Positions 45,310-53,642 of a DNA stretch of 64,000 bases are shown piece by piece. The position numbers were made by a program, and so were the translations under genes. Within the stretch, counting starts at the first letter, position 1. Each line of letters opens with the position of its first letter. This DNA comes from CBDCXE01 sp965223725 [NCBI: Nitrospinota bacterium]. Lineage in GTDB: Bacteria > Nitrospinota_A > UBA7883. The notes beneath the pieces were generated by a model that ran no database searches, was not told where the DNA came from, and saw only the letters and a program-made list of their open reading frames with translations. The stretch lies in assembly GCA_965223725.1 (NCBI GenBank), contig CBDCXE010000005.1:248001-312000 (forward strand). Reading direction: 5' to 3'.

Positions 45310-45624
45310 ATGGATAAACTTGTAGCGCTCATAACAACTTCCGGCGAAGACGAGGCATTGAAAATAGCAAATGCGCTGGTGGAGGAAAAGCTCGCCGCTT
45401 GTGTGAACATTCTGCCTAATGTCCGCTCTGTCTATCGCTGGAAAGGCGAACTTTGTAATGATCAGGAGTTCCTATTGTTGGCCAAAACCGACATTACCAA
45501 ATTCGAGCGGCTAATGAATCAGGTAATCAAACTGCATTCGTATGACACACCAGAGATTATATCCTTGCCAATTACGGGCGGTTCCAGAAAATATCTAGAC
45601 TGGGTTGACGCTTCTCTGGATTAA
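45310..45624 (+). CDS. cutA: Divalent-cation tolerance protein CutA
   Basis: A 104-residue trimeric ferredoxin-fold protein: ALITTSGEDEALKIANALVE, KLAACVNILPNVRSVYRWKG and HSYDTPEIISLPITGGSRKY are the family's signature blocks. CutA is linked to copper tolerance and to metabolic signalling, with its exact role unsettled. It is close behind rimO and complete in length. Confidence 0.95.
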   Translation: MDKLVALITTSGEDEALKIANALVEEKLAACVNILPNVRSVYRWKGELCNDQEFLLLAKTDITKFERLMNQVIKLHSYDTPEIISLPITGGSRKYLDWVDASLD

Positions 45625-45717
45625 TCTCAGCCAATAAAGACCATAATATTACAACTTGACATTTAAATTGACTGCCCGATTATGTTAATGCTAAAAATAA
45701 GATAAGCTTAGCGCATA

Positions 45718-45748
45718 CGCTGTTAAGTTGATTGTTAACTTAACAGTG
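45718..45748. promoter_or_regulatory. Perfect 10-bp inverted repeat upstream of hybrid kinase
   Basis: CTGTTAAGTT (45720-45729) and AACTTAACAG (45737-45746) form a perfect palindrome around GATTGTT, with G-T and C-G continuing outward. It lies 87 bp before the kinase ATG in a 210-bp gap and lacks a U-run, so an operator is more likely than a terminator. Confidence 0.5.
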
Positions 45749-45834
45749 CGCAAGCAAGTATTATCAGGGAGGATATACGCCACCGCGGTTTAATATTCAA
45801 TGCGGTTGGTCATCGAAGTAAATGGGAAAGATGT

Positions 45835-48036
45835 ATGAATACCCTGTTGAGATGGCTTAAAAGATACTTTCAGCCTTCCTTAAGCGAAGATGTAAATCAG
45901 GATAAGCTCTTTACCGCTCAGGTGGAGATGATCTATGCGTTCAAAAGCAAGGGCCTAGCCATTGGTAGCCTGGTGGCCGGGGCGTTGCTGGTCGTTGTTC
46001 TGTATGTTGTCATCGAGGATAAACAGACGCTTTTTGTCTGGTACGGGCTGTTCGTGGCGCTGCAACTGCCCCGTATGTTTGTGACCAGAGCCTTTGCCTT
46101 ACGCAAACCACCCTTCGAAGAATACAAAAAGTGGGGCGCCTATATTCTGATGGTTCAGTTTCTGGTGGGTGTGTCCTGGGGTCTGCTGGGGATCATGGTT
46201 GTGCCGATCGTTCCCGATTTGTACAGACTGCTTATTATGGCGCTTCTGGCAGGGGTGGCGGGGCTGGTGGCGAACACCAGTTCGGTATGGATGACGGTCG
46301 CCACGGTGACCAACCTGCCTCTGCTAACGCCGGTAATCATTTATTTCTTTTTTTATGGTGATTATTTCCACTTTATGATGGGTTTGATGCTGATAGCACT
46401 TTTCATCATAAAGGCTGGGGCGATGATTAAACATAAACTGTTTTTTGTGCGGACAATTACGCTATCGCAACAGCTTAAAGATAGTGAAGAGAAATTTCGT
46501 CATGCGTTCGAGAAAAGCGTTGTCGGGATTGCGCTGGCCGACGCCGAAGGAAAGTTTATCAAAGTGAACAAGCCTTTTTGCGACATATTTGGTTATAGCG
46601 AACAGGAACTCCACAACCTGTCAATTAATAAGCTTACTCACCCGGACTATGTGCAGAATACGATGGAATCAATCAAAAAACTGTTAGTTGGTGAAGTCGA
46701 CTCTATCCAAACGAAAAAAAAATATATCAGAAAAGATGGTTCAACTATCTGGGGCAGGGTAAGCGTATCACTGGCCCAAGATACAGCCAGTAACATGATG
46801 TATTTAATCGCCCATGTTGAAGATATAACCGAACAGAAAAAAACTGAAGCGGACCGCAGGCAGCTGGAAGAGCAGATGCAAAAAGCTCAGACATTCAAAA
46901 GCATGGGTGTATTGGCGGGTGGTGTTGCGCACGATTTCAACAATATGTTGACCGCTATCCTGGGTAACGCCTATGTGGCTTTGATAGATCTGCCGGAAAC
47001 GGAGCCAGCGCGCAAGTATGTGGAAAATATCAAGGGCGCCGCCAAAAGGGCGACCGAGCTGAGTAACCAGATGTTGGCGTACTCTGGCAAAGGCAAGTTT
47101 GTTATCGATACAATAGACATTAATAAAATCATAAAAGAGATGACCAACCTCATAAGCTCCACAATTTCCAAAAAGATCGTGGTGCATTTCAAGCTCAAGG
47201 ATTCGCCACTGTTGATCGACGCAGACGCCACACAGATACGCCAGATTGTTTTAAACCTGATAACCAATGCGACAGAATCGATTGGCGATAATAGCGGCAA
47301 GATAATTTTGTCGACCAAAGCTGTGAAGTGTGATGAGGAGCAACTTCGGAATGTCTATTTTAACGAGGATGTGTCGGAGGGCGACTATGCAATGCTGGAA
47401 GTGACAGATACAGGAATGGGGATGGACAAGGAAACGCTGGAGAAAGTGTTTGACCCGTTTTTTACAACCAAGTTTACTGGCCGAGGCCTTGGTATGTCGT
47501 CAGTGTTGGGGATAATTAATGGCCATAAAGGCGCAATCAATGTGGAGAGCAAGCTGGGGCATGGCGCCAGATTTACCATATTGCTCCCAAGGTCAAAAGA
47601 AAAAAAACCGACCTTGAATAACTTCGATACAGAAGAATTAGACGATTGGAATGTTTCTGGAACAATTTTGATAGTGGATGACGAACAATCCGTATCGGAT
47701 GTGGCCAGCGATATGATCGAAAAGCTGGGGCTCAACACCCTTGTTGTCAATGATGGGTTGAGCGCCATTGAAATTTTCAGGAAAAACGCCAGTGTAATAG
47801 ATTGTGTGCTTCTCGACCTTTCCATGCCATTAATGGATGGAAAAGAATGTTTGAAGGAGCTGCAAAAGATCAGAAAAGATGTGAAAGTCATATTGACCAG
47901 TGGCTATGACAAGCATGAATTCAGCCAGCGCATGACCGATTCTGGCATTGTAGGATTTGTGCAAAAACCGTTTAGTATGGTCAGCCTGAAAAGAGCTATA
48001 ATGTCGGCTCTGGAAAGAAAAGTAGCCAACCCTTAG
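45835..48036 (+). CDS. PAS-domain hybrid histidine kinase with receiver
   Basis: A 733-residue membrane kinase. About six helices occupy residues 40-205, similar in layout to the sensor of the kinase at 6539-8230. A PAS domain follows (EKFRHAFEKSVVGIALADAE), then HisKA with GGVAHDFNNMLTAILGNAYV (the NtrB/GHKL-type H box), HATPase (NLITNATESIG, DTGMGMDKE, GRGLGMSSVLG) and a receiver with phospho-Asp in DCVLLDLSMPLMDG. It is the last gene before a convergent amidohydrolase. No cognate output regulator is adjacent. Confidence 0.93.
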   Translation: MNTLLRWLKRYFQPSLSEDVNQDKLFTAQVEMIYAFKSKGLAIGSLVAGALLVVVLYVVIEDKQTLFVWYGLFVALQLPRMFVTRAFALRKPPFEEYKKWGAYILMVQFLVGVSWGLLGIMVVPIVPDLYRLLIMALLAGVAGLVANTSSVWMTVATVTNLPLLTPVIIYFFFYGDYFHFMMGLMLIALFIIKAGAMIKHKLFFVRTITLSQQLKDSEEKFRHAFEKSVVGIALADAEGKFIKVNKPFCDIFGYSEQELHNLSINKLTHPDYVQNTMESIKKLLVGEVDSIQTKKKYIRKDGSTIWGRVSVSLAQDTASNMMYLIAHVEDITEQKKTEADRRQLEEQMQKAQTFKSMGVLAGGVAHDFNNMLTAILGNAYVALIDLPETEPARKYVENIKGAAKRATELSNQMLAYSGKGKFVIDTIDINKIIKEMTNLISSTISKKIVVHFKLKDSPLLIDADATQIRQIVLNLITNATESIGDNSGKIILSTKAVKCDEEQLRNVYFNEDVSEGDYAMLEVTDTGMGMDKETLEKVFDPFFTTKFTGRGLGMSSVLGIINGHKGAINVESKLGHGARFTILLPRSKEKKPTLNNFDTEELDDWNVSGTILIVDDEQSVSDVASDMIEKLGLNTLVVNDGLSAIEIFRKNASVIDCVLLDLSMPLMDGKECLKELQKIRKDVKVILTSGYDKHEFSQRMTDSGIVGFVQKPFSMVSLKRAIMSALERKVANP

Positions 48037-48037
48037 T

Positions 48038-48958
48038 TCACCATTTAATCCTATCATCCAGGCGAAACAGATCTCGAGTGTTTGCGCCAAGTATTAATTT
48101 ACGATTTTTTGCCGATATATTAAGCTGGCTAAGTATAGCAGTTTGTTCCCGCAGCACCTCGGTTCGATAGCCAGTTTTATCATTCAGAGCGGAATCGGTG
48201 CCAAACAGTATTCTTTCGGCGCCATAAACTTCTATGGTTCTTTTAAATACTTGCTTTAATGATATCTTATCCGGTGTATACAATCGCCAGTTATTGGTCC
48301 CCGATGTATCAACATAAATGTTGCGGGAGTGAAAACCCAGCAGCAGCACTTCCCGGAAAAACCCGGCGCCAAAATGCGCGATGATAAAATTCGTTTCCGG
48401 AAACAGTTTTGATGGAGCCTGGATATCGAGGGGGTTTGTATATCTATAATCGGAAACTGGAGCATGGGTTATACCGAAATGTATTAATACCGGTATATTA
48501 AGGGCGCCCGCCGCCTCGTACAATGGATACAGTTTTTTGTTTGCAGTGGAGTATTCATGCAAGCATGGATATAATTTTATACCGACAAACTTACCTGTTT
48601 TGGCCAATCGTCGAAGGGTCATCACCGCTTTTTTCTTGAGTGGATCGTCGAAAAACAGATAAGCGGAGAACCGTGAGGGGTTGTAATCTACAAATTCTTC
48701 CAGTTGGGAATGGCCGCCTGAGCCGATTGGCAGGAAACATGCGTGATCAATGTCATTTTTATCCAGCTCTGATTCCCATAATTGTGCTAATTCCAATACA
48801 CTCTTGCTGCTTAAAAAGTTAACAAAATCACGCTGAAAAAACTTTCCACCCACATTTTGAGCCCGTTTCGAATCGCCTGCAAGCATCCTATCTATTCTTT
48901 TTGCGGCCTTCTTTATCATGTCCGCTGTAATCAAATGTACGTGCGAATCAATTTTCAT
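48038..48958 (-). CDS. Amidohydrolase-2 family metal-dependent hydrolase
   Basis: A 306-residue TIM-barrel protein. It shows MKIDSHVHLITADM (HxH metal site), IPVLIHFGITHAP, FIIAHFGAGFFREV and ERILFGTDSALNDK (late catalytic Asp), which together define amidohydrolase/decarboxylase-like enzymes (COG2159). The substrate cannot be inferred. It converges on the hybrid kinase with a one-base gap. Confidence 0.85.
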   Translation of the reverse strand: MKIDSHVHLITADMIKKAAKRIDRMLAGDSKRAQNVGGKFFQRDFVNFLSSKSVLELAQLWESELDKNDIDHACFLPIGSGGHSQLEEFVDYNPSRFSAYLFFDDPLKKKAVMTLRRLAKTGKFVGIKLYPCLHEYSTANKKLYPLYEAAGALNIPVLIHFGITHAPVSDYRYTNPLDIQAPSKLFPETNFIIAHFGAGFFREVLLLGFHSRNIYVDTSGTNNWRLYTPDKISLKQVFKRTIEVYGAERILFGTDSALNDKTGYRTEVLREQTAILSQLNISAKNRKLILGANTRDLFRLDDRIKW

Positions 48959-49210
48959 ACTATGAATGATAGCAGAAAAAGCGATGATTCTCTATTTTCT
49001 GTAATCACCAAAGCAGTAATAAATTCATAAACAGACTAGAAGGTAGAGCTCATTCAGAAAAATAGGTTTTAATATATCGTTCAAAATGTTAATATAATCA
49101 GATGGATATATAAAATAGCATCGTACTTGTTTTGATTTTATCCGGCGTAAATGAAGGCAGTTAAAGATGTTAATAAAAACTGGCGATATTTGAAAGTAGT
49201 ATACTAAAAG

Positions 49211-50104
49211 ATGCAGGTACAATTTTGGGGTGTGAGGGGTTCCATACCATCTCCTGGCCCTGATACTGCCCAGTTTGGCGGAAACACTCCATGTGTGGAA
49301 GTCAGAATAGAGGACGAACCTTTAATCATCCTGGACGCCGGTACAGGCATCAGAAAGCTTGGTCAGGATATAGTCCAAAACCGCTCTGTCAGCGATATAT
49401 TCCTGTTTTTCTCTCATACTCATTGGGACCATATACAGGGCCTGCCATTTTTTACACCGCTGTTTTTGCCTGACTATACAATCAACTTGTATGGCCCTGT
49501 TCATTATTCAGAAAACCTGGAGCAGATTCTTAGCAAACAAATGGAATACACCTATTTCCCTGTTAGGGTTAAGGAACTGAAAGCCAATATTTCATTTCGA
49601 GATCTATCTGAAAAAGAATCGATCAGGGTTGGCGAAAGTGTCATCGTAGAGACGAAAAGAGTGAACCATCCTGTGGTTTGTTTGGCATATAAGGTTACAC
49701 ATAAGGGTAAATCGTTCGCTTATGTTACAGATCATGAGCCATATTACAATCTTTTCGCCAGCAGCGATGATGAAGAGAAAGATAATGGCCTTAAAATAGC
49801 GCAAGAGCAAACCCAGGCATTGATAGATTTTCTGGAAGGCACAAATGTCGTATGTATAGACGCTCAATATACCCCATATGAATATGAAACAAGAGTAGGG
49901 TGGGGCCATTCCTCGGTTGATTACGCATACCAGCTTTGCAAAGAGGCAAATGTGGGCGAGGCTATTCTATTCCACCATGAGCCAGACAGGACAGACGCTG
50001 ATTTGCAGAAAATTATGAACAGTCTGCAGGACCGGTCCTGGAACCCGTTGTCAAAGACGATACCGGTCCGTCTCTCCAGAGAAGGACTTGTCCTGGATTT
50101 GTAG
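49211..50104 (+). CDS. MBL-fold metal-dependent hydrolase
   Basis: A 297-residue metallo-beta-lactamase-fold protein. It begins VQFWGVRGSIPSPGPDTAQF and GGNTPCVEVRIEDEPLIILD, and the metal motif HTHWDH is in FSHTHWDHIQGLPFF. Later ligands are in VTDHEPYYN, VCIDAQYTPYEYE and ILFHHEPDRTD. The opening is shared with the PhnP/ElaC-like cyclic-nucleotide phosphodiesterase-like branch of MBL proteins, so a phosphodiester substrate is possible. It begins a 2-gene plus-strand run with a DUF502 protein. Confidence 0.88.
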   Translation: MQVQFWGVRGSIPSPGPDTAQFGGNTPCVEVRIEDEPLIILDAGTGIRKLGQDIVQNRSVSDIFLFFSHTHWDHIQGLPFFTPLFLPDYTINLYGPVHYSENLEQILSKQMEYTYFPVRVKELKANISFRDLSEKESIRVGESVIVETKRVNHPVVCLAYKVTHKGKSFAYVTDHEPYYNLFASSDDEEKDNGLKIAQEQTQALIDFLEGTNVVCIDAQYTPYEYETRVGWGHSSVDYAYQLCKEANVGEAILFHHEPDRTDADLQKIMNSLQDRSWNPLSKTIPVRLSREGLVLDL

Positions 50105-50125
50105 CGACAAACCGGTGAGTCACAT

Positions 50126-50809
50126 TTGAAAATTATACTTCAAAAAATACGTAGAGTATTTTTAACCGGCCTGCTGGTCAGCCTGCCGCTGATCATTACC
50201 ATTGTGGTCTTCAGGTTCGCTTTCACCGCATTGGACAACTTTCTTGGTCCGCTTGTCACAAAGCTACTCATTGCAATAGGGGTTCCAATAGGGAAAACCT
50301 ACCAGATACCTGGCATTGGTGTTGTCACCACATTAGTGCTTGTTTTCCTGATTGGCCTGTTTACAAGGAACTTCGTTGGCAAACGGCTCTGGGCGTTAGG
50401 GGAATGGGTGGTTCACCAGATTCCAATAATCCGCTCCGTTTACATCGGTGTAAAGCAGATAATCGACACATTTGCAGTGGGTGGCAGCCAAAACTTTTCG
50501 AAAGTTGTTTTGGTAGAATACCCAAGGAAAGACCTTTATTGTCTGGCGTTTATAACAGGTAGATCAACTGGAGAAGCGCCTGCTCGTATCGGGCGGGGGT
50601 TAACCAACATATTTCTGCCAACAACACCCAACCCTACATCCGGTTTTTTCCTGCTGGTGCCGAATGAAGATCTTATCGAGCTGGATATGAGCGTTGAAGA
50701 TGGTATCAAGATGATCGTCTCTGGCGGACTTGTCACTCCGGAATTTAATGGTAAGGTAGAGGCTAAAAGCAAGCCTAAACCGCAACCTCAAGGTGTAAAG
50801 CAGACTTAA
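50126..50809 (+). CDS. DUF502-family membrane protein
   Basis: A 227-residue protein from a TTG start. It has two membrane helices (about 12-34 and 62-82), then a soluble domain with FTRNFVGKRLWALGEWVVHQ, IPIIRSVYIGVKQIIDTF and TPNPTSGFFLLVPNEDLIEL. This is the typical pattern of DUF502 (COG2928), a widely conserved membrane family of unknown function. It ends nine bases from the convergent ATP-grasp gene. Confidence 0.9.
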   Translation: MKIILQKIRRVFLTGLLVSLPLIITIVVFRFAFTALDNFLGPLVTKLLIAIGVPIGKTYQIPGIGVVTTLVLVFLIGLFTRNFVGKRLWALGEWVVHQIPIIRSVYIGVKQIIDTFAVGGSQNFSKVVLVEYPRKDLYCLAFITGRSTGEAPARIGRGLTNIFLPTTPNPTSGFFLLVPNEDLIELDMSVEDGIKMIVSGGLVTPEFNGKVEAKSKPKPQPQGVKQT

Positions 50810-50818
50810 CCGACCCCG

Positions 50819-52069
50819 CTATTGCTTTCTGGCCATATCAGTTGCGATTTCGATCAGGTGGCTTCGGTGATCTTTATCCTTCCCGTTGATGACCGCTTCC
50901 AGGCTTTCGTTGCGGCAATCATATGGCAAGATCCCAAGTCCGCTATCCTGGTTAAACGCATTCCGTCCAAACAGATCTAACCATTCCATGGCAGACAGGT
51001 TTTTGGTGGAGTCAAGCTTTAAAAAACATGCCCGTCCAGCATCGACCGGAACAAATGGATCATTATTGGAAAAGCGGTTCAAAAACCATAATGCATGGGT
51101 TGATGTGTTGTGCCGCGCATTTATTTCCACAGGATACAGTTCATTTTCACTGCTTACTATAAAATCTATACCCAATACACCACGATATCCCATCGACGCC
51201 GCTTCCAGCGCCAGCGCCTTGCCCTGCCAGAGTAATGACTCGTTCAGGGTTGCATCTTCAAGTGGATCGAAAATGTTGCCGAAATGAGAAATATTATCGT
51301 GTAAATTCTGGATCGTTTGACCCAGCAGACAGATATTACCTGGCCCGATATAATATTGCAGGTTTGGTGATACAGCAGTCTCTATATACGGTTGTATTAG
51401 AAACATCCCGCTTCGATACTTCTCTATTTCCTTTCCTAGCCGCTGGCGCTGCCTTGCGTCCTTTCCTATCCATACGCCAAACCCGCCAATGCTGCCTGCC
51501 CGTTTCACTATCACCGGCCCAGAGCTGCTATGTAACAGCTTTGCGGACGCGGCGTCGGGCGGCCCGATAAATGTTTCGATGCAAGGTAGCCCCAGGTCTT
51601 CGATTATTCGTGTGAAGAAGACCTTGTCATTTAGAAGGGCTGTCACCGCAGACGTACAAGTTGTAAATTCTGCTGAAACAGTTTTGGAGAGTATTTCCTC
51701 CTTTTCAGAGATCATATAAGTCTCGACATCGCCATCCCAGCCTTCAATATAATCCAGAATTTTCCTGCTCTTCATCACATCATCTGTCAAGCAGGATCCG
51801 CTATCATTTTCTGGCGCCAGGTGAGCCCTCCCCCCAGCCCCGCAACTGTTTAGCAAGGAAAGGTAATCCTTGTCCGGGATTTTGTTCAGTATCACCGTGT
51901 CTGCTGGCCCCGCCATTAGTAGCGAGCGTTGAGATAATCGTTTAAAACCGATTTCCATGTCGGTATATACCGCTTTGGTGACAGAGAAGATATCGGATCC
52001 GTTGGCAAAATGAATACTCGGTAGATGTAAAACCGGCCTTGATGGATGACCCGTCGAATAAATGTTCAA
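50819..52069 (-). CDS. ATP-grasp ligase-like protein
   Basis: A 416-residue protein. The ATP-grasp core lies at about 150-330: TALLNDKVFFTRIIEDLGLP, PVIVKRAGSIGGFGVWIGKD (ATP-binding Lys and Gly loop), FLIQPYIETAV, and GVLGIDFIVSSENELYPVEINARHN read in two blocks (Mg-binding Glu and Asn). Such enzymes join a carboxylate to an amine or thiol with ATP. Its ATG overlaps the TolC stop, so it is the last gene of a pilB-tolC-ligase operon. Substrate is unknown; a peptide or cofactor ligase is possible. Confidence 0.8.
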   Translation of the reverse strand: MNIYSTGHPSRPVLHLPSIHFANGSDIFSVTKAVYTDMEIGFKRLSQRSLLMAGPADTVILNKIPDKDYLSLLNSCGAGGRAHLAPENDSGSCLTDDVMKSRKILDYIEGWDGDVETYMISEKEEILSKTVSAEFTTCTSAVTALLNDKVFFTRIIEDLGLPCIETFIGPPDAASAKLLHSSSGPVIVKRAGSIGGFGVWIGKDARQRQRLGKEIEKYRSGMFLIQPYIETAVSPNLQYYIGPGNICLLGQTIQNLHDNISHFGNIFDPLEDATLNESLLWQGKALALEAASMGYRGVLGIDFIVSSENELYPVEINARHNTSTHALWFLNRFSNNDPFVPVDAGRACFLKLDSTKNLSAMEWLDLFGRNAFNQDSGLGILPYDCRNESLEAVINGKDKDHRSHLIEIATDMARKQ

Positions 52070-53628
52070 GGCTTCGTGTCCAGCGTTATCCCTTCAGTCT
52101 CCAGCGCTTTTCCCACTGCATTTTCCAGCAATGCGACCGCTTTCAAATAATCGGTTTTCGCCAGCATTTCATTGCTTTTTTCCACGGCCAGATCGATCTG
52201 GAACTGAAGAACATTAAAAGCGGTAGAGGTGCCCACATCGAACTTGCGCTGCTCCGCGTCAAGTTTCTGTTCTGCCAGGTCCCGCGCGGCCTCTGCGGCG
52301 ACGATCTGTTTCAGCCCGTTTTCCACCTCCCGGGCAGCGTTGCGAACCTGCAGGGTGATCTCCCGTTCAAGGTTTTTCAGCTTGATAATTGCAGTCTGCG
52401 CGTTGAACGAAGCAATCGCCCAGGAGCTTTTTGCGCTGCGATTGCCCAAAGGATGTGTTAACTGCAAACCAAGGAAATAATCGTAATGAGAGCCAGAGAG
52501 CGAATCTGAGATACTGTCGTTCAACCCACCATCAAGGTCAGAGACTATAGCTTCACCAGTGGAGAGATTAACAACAGGCTGGGCCTCTCCTCTTATACCG
52601 TTTAGCTGCAATGTCGCCAGAACATCCAATGACAGTTGGTTCTGGTTCTCGTAATAGGCCAGCTCGATATTTCTGTTTTCGATCTCTTTTCTTGCTTGTA
52701 AGATTTCTGGCCTGTTCTCCAGCGCCAGAGCGATTGCTTTGTGTGTATCGAAATTTAGCGGCTCTACCACAGGCGAGTCTTCAGGGACAAGCTGCATGTT
52801 CCATAGCGGTGAATCATCACCAGGGTTTATCAGGCGCATCAGCTGGTCGGCCACCTGATCGAGTCGGTTGTCAGCGGTAAGCACCGATACCTCCCTGGAC
52901 GCCACAGAGGCCTGCGCCTGCACGATCTCTATTGGAGCCAGCGAACCCACATCTACCTGGATCCTGACTTTTCGCTCCAGATCCTTTGCGCGCATTAAAA
53001 GATCCTGCGCAACCGTAAGGTTGTTTGTGGAGAATACCAGCTCCCAATACGCCTCTTTTGTTTCAGTGATTACATCGCTGATTTTTGCTTTCAGCCTTTC
53101 TTTGGAGATCGCTTCATTATTGGCCCCGATATTTACTCTCCACAGGTTACCGCTCCGCCCGGCGTTTTTCAGCAACGGTTGAGTCGCTTCCAGCCTCAAA
53201 GCTGTGTTGTAGCTGGGGTCCAGGCTTTGGAATGTGGAGTTGGTTTCATATTTATCCGCCGTTACAGACAGTTTGTATGTGCCACCCAGTGAGGTTTTCC
53301 GGGAAGCGGATAGTTCTACACCGACAGAATTGGACTCGTTGGTATCCGGGTCGGACAAAGCTGATGTAGCCCGGTTTTTACTGGCGTCTGTTGATACCAG
53401 CGCGCCCAATGATGTGTCAAATTCTGACTCAGCGATAATCTTGTCTTGCTCGGCGATTTGAGTTCCAATACGCTCCAGCGAAATATCAAAGTTGCGCTTC
53501 ACAGCGTTCAATACAGCTTCTTTCAGAGAGATGCGGCTTTCCGGTTTCTGTTCGGCCTGGCTCTGTTCGGCCGTGATAGTAATCAGCAGGATTGAAATAA
53601 TCAGCAATAGCCTGAGTGATAGGGACAT
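52066..53628 (-). CDS. TolC-family outer-membrane channel protein
   Basis: A 520-residue protein with a signal peptide (LRLLLIISILLITITAEQSQA) and the two OEP repeats of TolC-like channels: helical stretches with ISLKEAVLNAVKRNFDISLE, RIQVDVGSLAPIEIVQAQAS, KAIALALENRPEILQARKEI and RKFDVGTSTAFNVLQFQIDL. TolC trimers connect an inner-membrane transporter to the exterior. No ABC or RND transporter is adjacent; instead an ATPase of the PilB type lies 14 bases upstream and an ATP-grasp gene overlaps downstream. Confidence 0.9.
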   Translation of the reverse strand: MSLSLRLLLIISILLITITAEQSQAEQKPESRISLKEAVLNAVKRNFDISLERIGTQIAEQDKIIAESEFDTSLGALVSTDASKNRATSALSDPDTNESNSVGVELSASRKTSLGGTYKLSVTADKYETNSTFQSLDPSYNTALRLEATQPLLKNAGRSGNLWRVNIGANNEAISKERLKAKISDVITETKEAYWELVFSTNNLTVAQDLLMRAKDLERKVRIQVDVGSLAPIEIVQAQASVASREVSVLTADNRLDQVADQLMRLINPGDDSPLWNMQLVPEDSPVVEPLNFDTHKAIALALENRPEILQARKEIENRNIELAYYENQNQLSLDVLATLQLNGIRGEAQPVVNLSTGEAIVSDLDGGLNDSISDSLSGSHYDYFLGLQLTHPLGNRSAKSSWAIASFNAQTAIIKLKNLEREITLQVRNAAREVENGLKQIVAAEAARDLAEQKLDAEQRKFDVGTSTAFNVLQFQIDLAVEKSNEMLAKTDYLKAVALLENAVGKALETEGITLDTKP

Positions 53629-53642
53629 TGCTGATTTCTTGA

